Of a stretch of 33,922 bases of DNA, positions 24,353-31,332 are shown piece by piece. The position numbers were made by a program, and so were the translations under genes. The notes below the pieces were generated by a model that saw only the letters and a program-made list of their open reading frames with translations, ran no database searches and was not told the DNA's origin. Each line of letters begins with the position of its first letter. Position 1 is the stretch's first letter. Source of the DNA: Stenotrophomonas maltophilia (GTDB lineage Bacteria > Pseudomonadota > Gammaproteobacteria > Xanthomonadales > Xanthomonadaceae); assembly GCA_900113425.1 (NCBI GenBank), contig FOZF01000001.1, forward strand, positions 1,598,832-1,632,753. The letters are read 5' to 3'.

Positions 24353-25249
24353 TCAGGGATGATCCAGCGGCTTCGGCGGCTGCTGGCGGTTCACCCGCTC
24401 GCGGTGCAGCAGGTACAGGCCCGACGCCACGATGATCGCCGCCCCCACCCAGGTGTAGCCATCGGGCAACTGCCCCCAGAAAGCCAGATCCCATCCGATC
24501 ACCCAGACCAGGCCGCTGTACTCCAGGGGCGCGATCATGGATGCCTCGCCCAGCTGGAAGGCCCTGGTCAGGGCGATCTGACCCAGCGCACCGGCCAGCC
24601 CCATGCCTGCGATCAGCGGTGCGTGCGCCAGCAGCAGCGGCCTCCAGCCAGGAATCGCCAGCAGGCCCGCGCCGATCGCCATGATGACCAGGAACCAGAC
24701 CACCATCGACTGCGAGGTGTCGGTACGGGTCAGCAGGCTGACCGTGATCGCGGCAACAGCGTAGGCGGTGGCCGCGGCCAGCACCATCAGGCCCGGCACC
24801 GAGATGAAGCCATCCACGCCGGGCCGCAGCACCACCAGCACGCCGACCAGGCCGATGCCGATGGCCACCCAGCGACGCGGTCCGACCCGTTCGCCCAGCA
24901 GCGGCACCGACAGGGCCGCGATCAGCAGCGGCGCGACGAAGTAGATGGTGTAGGCGGTGGACAGTGGCAGATCGCGCAACGCGAACACGAAGCAGCCGAT
25001 CATCGCCATGCCCAGCGCGCCACGCAGCAGGTGCAGGCCCCAGCGGCGCGGCACCAGCGAACGCGGGCCCGCGCTGACCAGCACCCAGACCAGCACGAAC
25101 GGCAACGACGCCGCGCCGCGCAGGAAGGTCACCTGCAGGGTGGGATAGCTGGCCGCCAGCTGCTTCATGCCGGCATCCATCAGGGAGAAGCAGGCGACCG
25201 CGGCGACCATCCAGGCCACCGCGCGCGAGGGGGAGCGTTGCACGTTCAT
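24353..25249 (-). CDS. EamA/DMT-family transporter
   Basis: Drug/metabolite transporter superfamily protein of 298 residues, with ten predicted membrane helices in two EamA repeats (about 10-140 and 150-280). The repeat starts are recognisable (VAWMVAAVACFSLMDAGMKQ and VPGLMVLAAATAYAVAAITV), as is the conserved loop ALRDLPLSTAYTIYFVAPLL. Substrate is unknown; members of this group export amino acids, nucleosides or small metabolites. The start at 25249 is the first Met of a well-formed protein, divergent from yajQ. It ends 169 bases before metN on the same strand. Confidence 0.9.
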   Translation of the reverse strand: MNVQRSPSRAVAWMVAAVACFSLMDAGMKQLAASYPTLQVTFLRGAASLPFVLVWVLVSAGPRSLVPRRWGLHLLRGALGMAMIGCFVFALRDLPLSTAYTIYFVAPLLIAALSVPLLGERVGPRRWVAIGIGLVGVLVVLRPGVDGFISVPGLMVLAAATAYAVAAITVSLLTRTDTSQSMVVWFLVIMAIGAGLLAIPGWRPLLLAHAPLIAGMGLAGALGQIALTRAFQLGEASMIAPLEYSGLVWVIGWDLAFWGQLPDGYTWVGAAIIVASGLYLLHRERVNRQQPPKPLDHP

Positions 25250-25332
25250 GACCCATTATCGCCGAGCCAGCGGCGGGATGCCGTTGCAGCGATGCCCGCC
25301 GCCACGGAACGCGGGCAGGCTGGCCGGCGCGA

Positions 25333-25338
25333 TAGAAT
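25333..25338 (+). promoter_or_regulatory. Possible yajQ -10 box
   Basis: TAGAAT, 30 bases before the yajQ ATG, with no clear -35. GGAG at 25357-25360, eight bases before the ATG, is the ribosome-binding site. Confidence 0.35.
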
Positions 25339-25368
25339 GTCCGCACTGAATTCTGTGGAGCCTCGCCC

Positions 25369-25851
25369 ATGCCTTCCTTCGACGTCGTCTCCGAAGTCGA
25401 CACCCACGAGCTGACCAACGCCATCGACCAGGCGAACCGCGAACTGAGCACCCGCTTCGATTTCAAGGGCGTGGACGCCAAGTTCGAGCGTGATGGCGAT
25501 GTCATCAACCAGTTCGCGCCGACCGAGTTCCAGCTCAAGCAGATGAACGACATCCTGCGCGCGCGTCTGGCAGCGCGCGGCATCGACGTGCTGAGCCTGG
25601 AGTTCGGCGACATCGAGACCAATCTGGCGCAGGCGCGGCAGAAGATCACCGTCAAGCAGGGCATCGAACAGAAGGTGGCCAAGAAGATCGCCGCCGCGTT
25701 GAAGGACGCCAAGCTGAAGGTGGAAAGCCAGATCAATGGCGACAAGCTGCGCGTGCAGGGCAAGAAGCGCGACGATCTGCAGGACGCGATCGCAGTACTG
25801 AAGGCCGGCAAGTTCGAGCTGCCGCTGCAGTTCAACAATTTCCGCGACTGA
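25369..25851 (+). CDS. yajQ: YajQ-family cyclic-di-GMP-binding protein
   Basis: A 160-residue protein of the YajQ/UPF0234 family, starting MPSFDVVSEVD and containing NAIDQANRELSTRFDFKG and IKDAKLKVESQ-type family stretches across two ferredoxin-like domains. Homologues in Xanthomonas campestris and S. maltophilia bind cyclic di-GMP and influence virulence and biofilm genes through a LysR-type partner (established knowledge). No partner gene lies alongside here. The gene stands alone between the divergent EamA gene and a convergent regulator gene, and ends at a degenerate REP. Confidence 0.95.
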   Translation: MPSFDVVSEVDTHELTNAIDQANRELSTRFDFKGVDAKFERDGDVINQFAPTEFQLKQMNDILRARLAARGIDVLSLEFGDIETNLAQARQKITVKQGIEQKVAKKIAAALKDAKLKVESQINGDKLRVQGKKRDDLQDAIAVLKAGKFELPLQFNNFRD

Positions 25852-25858
25852 CTGCTCC

Positions 25859-25880
25859 GCCGGGCGTGGCCCGGCGCCGC
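25859..25880 (-). repeat. Degenerate REP, inverted orientation
   Basis: GCCGGGC-GT-GGCCCGGC is intact, but the expected GCTACC is changed to GCCGC, so the GTAG signature is lost. It separates yajQ from the convergent regulator gene. Confidence 0.65.
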
Positions 25881-25886
25881 GCTCGA

Positions 25887-26984
25887 TCAATCGCGCAGCA
25901 GCTTGTACAGCGTGGTGCGCGAGATGCCCAGCTGGCGTGCGGCCAGACTGAGATTGCCGTCCGCCGCCTGCGCCGCACGGCGCGCCGCTTCACGCTGCTG
26001 ATCGCGCAGCAGCGGCGCCGCCATCGTCGCCGGTGAAGACCGTCGCACGCTGTTGCCAGCGACCTTGCGCGGCGCCTGCAGATGCTGCAGGTAGACCGCA
26101 CTGCCCTCGCCCAACCGGACCCGATGCGGCGCCCCCGGCTGCAGCAGGCGGCGCCGCTGTGCGGCACTGGCGCCGGCAAACACCGCCGCAAGATCCAGCA
26201 ACGGCAGTGGCCCGCGCCGCGGCAGGCCCAACAGACGCCGGGCCACACGGTTGGCGGCGCACAGCTGGCCGTCCTCCTGCACCGCCAGCAGCCCCTGCAA
26301 GGGTGACGCCAGCCAGCGCGGATCATGCTGCAGCGCCAACAGGTGCACATCGGCAAGCGTGTGGAACAGGCGATTCTCGCTGGCCAGTGCGGCCTGCCGG
26401 AAATAGCCCTGCAGCAGCGAAGGATCGCGCTCGCCCAGGCCGGTGATATCGATCACCCCGCATACCTGCCCGTCGAGATCGTGCAGGGGTTCACTGAGGC
26501 AGAACACCGGAGCGAAACGCTGCAGGTAATGTTCATTGCCGCGCACCAGCGCAGGCAGGTCGTCGGCCAGGCTGACCGCCGGCGCGGTGGTGCCGATCTC
26601 GCTTTCGCCCAGCCGCCGCCCGACCTGGATCGGCCGCAGCAGGGGCGAGTCTTCCAGGCCATGCGCCTGCTGCGCGATCACCATGCCCTCGCGGTTGGCG
26701 CAGAACATCGTCCAGCCACGTCCGCCGAAAGCCGCCCACAACTGTTCCAGCTCCGGCTGCACGCAGCGCGCCAGGCGACGGTCGTCGCGCTGTGGCAGAT
26801 GCCGGCCATCGCTCTGCAGCGGCAGGTAGACCGGTTCCTGCCCGGGCTGCAGGCCAGCCGCGCGGGAGCGAATCCACGACTGCTGCAACGGCTGCGGCAA
26901 CACGCTCAATGAACGCGCGTCGCCCTCGGCAAAGGCCGCGCGTGCCGCTACCAGCTGCTGTTGCCCGACGGAGGTTGCGATCAT
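25887..26984 (-). CDS. AcoR-like GAF-PAS-Fis regulator lacking the AAA+ domain
   Basis: Transcription factor of 365 residues resembling the ends of AcoR-type activators. Residues about 70-185 form a GAF sensor with the family run GRRLGESEIGTTAP and the EHYLQRF block. Residues about 222-270 look like a PAS domain (GLLAVQEDGQLCAANRVARR). Residues about 325-365 are a Fis-type helix-turn-helix (LSLAARQLGISRTTLYKLL). The central AAA+ module is absent: no Walker A and no GAFTGA loop, so it cannot open sigma-54 promoters in the usual way. The frame is intact, with no sign of recent deletion. The start at 26984 removes 18 unlikely residues. It is downstream of the aryl-alcohol dehydrogenase gene on the same strand, so it probably controls that operon; its ligand is unknown. 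Confidence 0.85.
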   Translation of the reverse strand: MIATSVGQQQLVAARAAFAEGDARSLSVLPQPLQQSWIRSRAAGLQPGQEPVYLPLQSDGRHLPQRDDRRLARCVQPELEQLWAAFGGRGWTMFCANREGMVIAQQAHGLEDSPLLRPIQVGRRLGESEIGTTAPAVSLADDLPALVRGNEHYLQRFAPVFCLSEPLHDLDGQVCGVIDITGLGERDPSLLQGYFRQAALASENRLFHTLADVHLLALQHDPRWLASPLQGLLAVQEDGQLCAANRVARRLLGLPRRGPLPLLDLAAVFAGASAAQRRRLLQPGAPHRVRLGEGSAVYLQHLQAPRKVAGNSVRRSSPATMAAPLLRDQQREAARRAAQAADGNLSLAARQLGISRTTLYKLLRD

Positions 26985-27071
26985 GGGCGCAGCGTACACC
27001 CGCCAGCGGCAACGACACGTTACGTTCCGATGAGGCATTCATCGACTGCGGTTGCTGCCCATGCGGCAGGT

Positions 27072-27096
27072 GCAGGGCCAAGTCCTGCAGCCCTGC
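27072..27096 (-). terminator. Possible hairpin after aryl-alcohol dehydrogenase gene
   Basis: A 7-bp stem, GCAGGGC / GCCCTGC, with an 11-base loop lies just past the dehydrogenase stop and before the regulator gene. There is no T tract. It could attenuate read-through into the regulator. Confidence 0.35.
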
Positions 27097-27103
27097 CCTC
27101 GGA

Positions 27104-28231
27104 TCACGCTGCGATGCGCAGGATCGGCTTCAGGGTGATGCCCCGGGTGCTGTCCTCGGCCGCCTGGTTGATCTGCTCCAGCGGGTAGAACTTCACCAGC
27201 CTGTCGAACGGGAAGCGACCCTGCTGGAACAGCGTGACCAGCTGCGGAATGAACACCTGCGGCACACTGTCGCCTTCCACGATGCCACGGATGCTGCGGC
27301 CCCCCAGCAGCAGGTTGTTCACGTCGAAACTGGCGGTCGTGCCCAGCTTCGGTGCGCCGACCACGCCCATCATGCCCAATCCCCCCAAGGCCTCGATACC
27401 AGCAGAGAGCACCTCCGGGCGACCGGTCGATTCCAGCGCGAAATCAGCGCCACCGCCGGTGATCGCGCGCACGGCCTCGACCACATCGGTCTCGCGGCTG
27501 TTGACCACGTGGGTGGCGCCCAGCTCCAGCGCGAGTGCCAGCCGCGACGGCACCACATCGATGGCGATGATGGTCGTGGCACCGGCCACCTTGGCCGCCA
27601 TCACCGCACTCAGTCCCACTGCGCCGGCACCGTAGCTGGCAAAACTGCTGCCCGAGCGCACCTTCAGCGAATTGAGCACCGCGCCGGCACCGGTCTGGAT
27701 GCCGCAACCCAGCGGGCCCAGCAGCTCCAGCGGCGCATCGTCGGGCACCTTGATCGCATTGATCTCGCGCGCCAGCGCATAGGTGGCAAACGACGACTGC
27801 GCGAAGAAATGGTCGTGCAGCGGCTGACCCTGCGCATCGGTGATGGCGGTATGGCCGTGGCCGTCATCGCCACCGAAGTTCAGCGCGAAGAAATCCCTGC
27901 AGTAGGCACCATGACCGCGCCGGCACGGATTGCAGTGGCCGCAGGCGCCATACGTCAGCACCACGTGGTCCCCTGCTTTCAGTTCCTTTACGTTGGGGCC
28001 GACCGCCTCCACGATGCCGGCGCCTTCGTGACCCAGCACCGCGGGCAACGGCACCGGGTAGTACTGATCGCGCACGATCAGGTCGGTGTGGCACAGGCCG
28101 GTGGCTACCACCTTCACCAGGACCTCATCCTCCTGCGGGCCACGCAGCCGGGCCTGCTCGATGACGAAGGGTTGTTCCTTGCCGCGGACCACTGCAGCGG
28201 TGATCTCGCGTGTTGCCGTGTTGTCGTTCAT
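27104..28231 (-). CDS. Zinc-dependent aryl-alcohol dehydrogenase (XylB/AreB-like)
   Basis: NAD-dependent medium-chain dehydrogenase of 375 residues, predicted to oxidise benzyl-type alcohols to aldehydes in the cytoplasm. Catalytic zinc ligands are Cys47 (GLCHTD), His68-Glu69 (LGHEGAG) and a cysteine near 178 (PLGCGIQTGAG). Structural zinc cysteines are at 97, 100, 103 and 111 (CGHCNPC and AYC). The nucleotide-binding fold is GAGAVGLSAVMAAK. The start at 28231 was chosen because AAGGAG lies nine bases upstream. It follows the benzaldehyde dehydrogenase gene after 17 bases, so the two enzymes probably act in sequence on aromatic alcohols. A general class III-like alcohol dehydrogenase role cannot be excluded. 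Confidence 0.88.
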   Translation of the reverse strand: MNDNTATREITAAVVRGKEQPFVIEQARLRGPQEDEVLVKVVATGLCHTDLIVRDQYYPVPLPAVLGHEGAGIVEAVGPNVKELKAGDHVVLTYGACGHCNPCRRGHGAYCRDFFALNFGGDDGHGHTAITDAQGQPLHDHFFAQSSFATYALAREINAIKVPDDAPLELLGPLGCGIQTGAGAVLNSLKVRSGSSFASYGAGAVGLSAVMAAKVAGATTIIAIDVVPSRLALALELGATHVVNSRETDVVEAVRAITGGGADFALESTGRPEVLSAGIEALGGLGMMGVVGAPKLGTTASFDVNNLLLGGRSIRGIVEGDSVPQVFIPQLVTLFQQGRFPFDRLVKFYPLEQINQAAEDSTRGITLKPILRIAA

Positions 28232-28248
28232 CGTGATGGCTCCTTCGA

Positions 28249-29715
28249 TCAGATCGGGTAAGCGGGCGCCTCGCCCTTGACGGTCAACCACTGCCACTGC
28301 GTGAACTCCTCCCAGTTGGCGGGGCCGCCGATGCTGGTGCCATTGCCGGATGCTCCGACGCCGCCAAAGGGATTGATCACCTCGTCGTTCACGGTCTGAT
28401 CGTTTATGTGCAGCAGTCCGGTGCGCAGGCGCTCACCGAGCTTCAGTGCGCGACCGACATTGCTGGAAACGATGGCCATCGACAGGCCGTACTCGCTGTC
28501 GTTGGCCAGGCGCACGGCGTCGTCGTCATCGTCGAACGGCACCACCACCGCCACCGGCGCGAAGATTTCTTCGTTGAACGCCGGATTGTCAGCAGAGACG
28601 TTGCCAAGCACGGTCGGCGCAAAGAACAGATCGCGATGGGTTCCGCCGGCCTCCAGCGAGGCACCGGCCTGCACCGCCTGCTCGACCACGCGCGCGGCGT
28701 GGTCGCGCTGGCCGGCATTGATCAACGGACCGATCGCCACGTCTTCGCGCGCCGGATCGCCCACCTTCAGTGAATTGGCCTTGGCCACCAGCTTCTGCAG
28801 GAACGCGGAGTGGATCTTCCGCTGCACCAGCACGCGGCCGGTCGCCATGCAGATCTGGCCCTGATGCAGGTAGACCCCCCACGCGGTGTTGGCCACCGCC
28901 AGGTCCAGGTCGGCATCGTCGAGGATGATCAGCGAGTTCTTGCCGCCCAGCTCCAACGAGACCTTCTTCAGATGCTTGCCCGCCGCTTCTCCGACCTTGC
29001 GCCCGGCGGCGGTGGAGCCAGTGAACTGGATCATCGCCACATGCGGATCGCTGGTCAGCGCTGCGCCGGCTGCACCATCACCGGGCAGCATGTGCAGAAC
29101 GCCTGCCGGCAGGCCGGCCTGCTCGAACAGGCGTGCGATCACCGCCCCGCCGCACACCGCTGTGCGCGGGTCAGGTTTGAGCACCACCGAGTTGCCCAGC
29201 GCGATGGCCGGCGCCACCGCGCGCATGGCCAGATACAGCGGGAAGTTGAAGGGCGAGATGACCCCTACCACACCCAGTGGTCGGCGCCGCGCCAGATTCA
29301 GCCGGCCCGGCTCGGAAGGCAGAATCTCGCCGGTGCTGCGCGACGGCAGCGCCGCGGCTTCATGCAGTGCCTTGATGGTCACCTTGGCTTCGAAACCGGC
29401 CTTCAGGCGGGTGGAGCCGCTTTCGCGTACCAGCCACTCGACCAGGGTGTCGATGTGTTCTTCGGCCAGGCGTGCCGCTTCGCGCAGCACTTCAGCACGC
29501 TGTTCGTACGGAGCAGCCGCCCACGCCCGCTGCGCCTGCGCGGCGGCCGCCGCCGAGCGCGCCACCTGCGCAGGGTCGGCCAGGCCGATCTGGCCGAGCG
29601 TATTGCCGGTGGCCGGCTCGATCACCGGCTGCCGTTGCGCGGCCGCCTGCCACCGGCCATCGAAGAGGGCGCCGGCCCAAAGGGCGTCCGGCAGCCACGG
29701 AGAAGATGCAGTCAT
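28249..29715 (-). CDS. Benzaldehyde dehydrogenase (XylC-like ALDH)
   Basis: NAD(P)-dependent aldehyde dehydrogenase of 488 residues. Catalytic Cys289 sits in LHQGQICMATGRVLV, a pattern typical of benzaldehyde/vanillin dehydrogenases; the general base is Glu255 in LELGGKNS, and Lys180 in VVLKPDPRT binds the cofactor. The oxyanion asparagine is in SPFNFPLYLA. AGGAGG eight bases before the ATG at 29715 is the best ribosome-binding site in the window and fixes the start; the longer open frame upstream would run into the divergent gene. It heads an operon with the aryl-alcohol dehydrogenase and probably the AcoR-like regulator. The role is inferred as detoxifying or using aromatic aldehydes. Confidence 0.92.
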   Translation of the reverse strand: MTASSPWLPDALWAGALFDGRWQAAAQRQPVIEPATGNTLGQIGLADPAQVARSAAAAAQAQRAWAAAPYEQRAEVLREAARLAEEHIDTLVEWLVRESGSTRLKAGFEAKVTIKALHEAAALPSRSTGEILPSEPGRLNLARRRPLGVVGVISPFNFPLYLAMRAVAPAIALGNSVVLKPDPRTAVCGGAVIARLFEQAGLPAGVLHMLPGDGAAGAALTSDPHVAMIQFTGSTAAGRKVGEAAGKHLKKVSLELGGKNSLIILDDADLDLAVANTAWGVYLHQGQICMATGRVLVQRKIHSAFLQKLVAKANSLKVGDPAREDVAIGPLINAGQRDHAARVVEQAVQAGASLEAGGTHRDLFFAPTVLGNVSADNPAFNEEIFAPVAVVVPFDDDDDAVRLANDSEYGLSMAIVSSNVGRALKLGERLRTGLLHINDQTVNDEVINPFGGVGASGNGTSIGGPANWEEFTQWQWLTVKGEAPAYPI

Positions 29716-29761
29716 GGGTGTCCTCCTGTGTCGTGCGTCCATTCCACGCCTGCCGCCCGCA

Positions 29762-29792
29762 GCAGGCAATCGGCCATCTGCCGATGGCCTGC
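29762..29792. promoter_or_regulatory. Near-perfect inverted repeat between divergent operons
   Basis: Arms GCAGGCAATCGGC and GCCGATGGCCTGC pair at 12 of 13 positions around a 5-base centre; an alternative register gives perfect GGCCATC/GATGGCC arms. It lies 46 bases upstream of the benzaldehyde dehydrogenase ATG. Placed between divergent genes, it is better explained as an operator than a terminator. The binding protein is unknown; the AcoR-like regulator is a candidate. Confidence 0.5.
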
Positions 29793-29874
29793 AAAGGCTT
29801 GAATCGGCGGGGATTTGCAGCATGGCGACTGTCCAGTTCCTGCACAGTGAACAGCGCCGCGGCAGCACACTGCC

Positions 29875-29880
29875 TACAAT
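29875..29880 (+). promoter_or_regulatory. Possible DUF1415 gene -10 box
   Basis: TACAAT, 28 bases before the chosen ATG, without a matching -35. If it is used, translation cannot start at the upstream in-frame ATG at 29879. Confidence 0.35.
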
Positions 29881-29908
29881 GGCGGCCTCGCCCGCCGATG
29901 TGCCCGCC

Positions 29909-30475
29909 ATGACCGATACCGCCCTGCCCACCGACGACCCGATCGCCGCCACCCGCCTGTGGCTGGAGCGCATCGTCATCGGCCTGAACCTGTGTCCGTT
30001 CGCCAAGGCCGTGTACGTAAAGGACCAGGTCCGCTTCGTGCTCAGTGATGCCACCACCCCCGAAGCACTGGTCGAACAGCTGGCCGAGGAACTGGTGCTG
30101 CTGCGGGACACGCCAGCCGAGCAGATCGACACCACCCTGATCGTGCACCCCCAGGTGCTGACGGAGTTCCTGGACTACAACGACTTCCTCGACAACGCCG
30201 ACGCGGCGATCGAGGCGCTGGATCTGCAGGGCATCCTGCAGGTGGCCAGCTTCCATCCGGACTACCAGTTCGAAGGCGTGGCCGCCAACGACGCCAGCAA
30301 TTACACCAACCGCGCGCCCTATCCCACGCTGCACCTGCTGCGCGAGGACAGCGTGGCACGCGCGGTGGACGCGTTCCCCGATCCGGACGTGATCGTCGAG
30401 CGCAACATCCAGACGCTGGACCGCATCGGCGTGGACGGCTGGCATCGCCGCCTGCGTGGCGAAGACCTGTCATGA
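29909..30475 (+). CDS. DUF1415 family protein
   Basis: A 188-residue cytoplasmic protein of the DUF1415 family. The N-terminal signature WLERIVIGLNLCPFAKAVYV (about 19-38) and the central SFHPDYQFEG and NRAPYPTLHLLRE blocks are well conserved in the family; the invariant cysteine is in NLCPFAK. No function is known. The ATG at 29909 was chosen; an in-frame ATG at 29879 adds ten residues and overlaps the possible -10 box. Its stop overlaps the start of the dehydrogenase gene as ATGA, so the two are translationally coupled. Confidence 0.9.
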   Translation: MTDTALPTDDPIAATRLWLERIVIGLNLCPFAKAVYVKDQVRFVLSDATTPEALVEQLAEELVLLRDTPAEQIDTTLIVHPQVLTEFLDYNDFLDNADAAIEALDLQGILQVASFHPDYQFEGVAANDASNYTNRAPYPTLHLLREDSVARAVDAFPDPDVIVERNIQTLDRIGVDGWHRRLRGEDLS

Positions 30476-31275
30476 GCGCGGCTCCGCCGATCACCGCCTG
30501 GCCTGCCGCGCCGCTGGCGGGCAAGGTGGTGCTGGTCACCGGTGGCGCCAACGGCATCGGCCGTGGCATCGCCCAGGCCGTGCTCGGTGCCGGCGGCCGC
30601 GTGCTGATCGGCGATCTGGATACGGAAGCCGGCCACGCCTGCCTGGCCGAATGGCAGCGCGATGACGATGCGGCGTTCCAGCCCCTGGACATCACCGACG
30701 AAACCAGCGTGCGCGCGTTCATCGCCACGGCGGTGCAGCGGTTTGGCGGCATCGATGGCCTGGTCAACAATGCCGGCATCGCCGCTGCGCACGGTACGCC
30801 GCTGCAGGACATGGCGTGGGACGAATGGCAGCGCCGCCTGTCATCGCTGCATGGCGCTTTCCTGTGCAGCCGGCATGCCCTGCCGGCACTGTCATCCGGG
30901 GGCGCGGGCGCCATCATCAACATCGCCTCGACCCGCGCCCGGCAGTCCGAAGCCCATAGCGAAGCCTATGCCGCAGCCAAGGGTGGACTGGTGGCATTCA
31001 CCCACGCGCTGGCGATCAGCGCCGGACCGGCGGTAAGGGTGAACAGCATCAGCCCTGGCTGGATCGGCACCCGCGAGTGGCAGGCGCCCTCGCGGCGCCA
31101 TGCGCCCGAGTATTCGGCCATCGACCACGCGCAACATCCGGTCGGCCGCGTCGGCCGCCCGGAGGACATCGGCGCGCTGGCGGTGTACCTGCTGTCGCCG
31201 CTGTCCGGATTCACCACCGGTCAGGATTTCATCGTCGACGGCGGCATGACCCGCAGGATGATCTACGCCGAGTGA
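30472..31275 (+). CDS. Short-chain dehydrogenase/reductase
   Basis: Classical SDR of 267 residues with an NAD(P)-binding Rossmann fold. The cofactor motif is TGGANGIGRGI (23-33), Asp48-Leu49-Asp50 after beta-2 suggests NAD rather than NADP, NNAG is at 99-102, and the catalytic Ser153, Tyr166 and Lys170 are in IASTRAR and YAAAK. The C-terminal SPLSGFTTGQDFIVDGGMT is typical of 3-oxoacyl-type or sugar-alcohol SDRs. The substrate is unknown. It is coupled to the DUF1415 gene by an ATGA overlap and ends at a strong hairpin. Confidence 0.92.
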   Translation: MSAAPPITAWPAAPLAGKVVLVTGGANGIGRGIAQAVLGAGGRVLIGDLDTEAGHACLAEWQRDDDAAFQPLDITDETSVRAFIATAVQRFGGIDGLVNNAGIAAAHGTPLQDMAWDEWQRRLSSLHGAFLCSRHALPALSSGGAGAIINIASTRARQSEAHSEAYAAAKGGLVAFTHALAISAGPAVRVNSISPGWIGTREWQAPSRRHAPEYSAIDHAQHPVGRVGRPEDIGALAVYLLSPLSGFTTGQDFIVDGGMTRRMIYAE

Positions 31276-31290
31276 CCGGTGCCCGTCGAT

Positions 31291-31314
31291 GGGTGCCCGC
31301 CATCGCGGGCACCC
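31291..31314. terminator. Bidirectional hairpin between SDR gene and prlC
   Basis: A perfect 10-bp stem, GGGTGCCCGC / GCGGGCACCC, with loop CATC lies between convergent genes, 15 bases after the SDR stop and 18 bases before the prlC stop. No T tract is visible. Confidence 0.7.
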
Positions 31315-31332
31315 CTCACAGCCGATGTGGGA

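Noticed and set aside
29716..29908. A sigma-54 (-24/-12) promoter for the benzaldehyde dehydrogenase operon
   Set aside because: The best GG...GC pair on the minus strand has a spacing of 11 rather than 10 and poor flanking matches, so it was not called.
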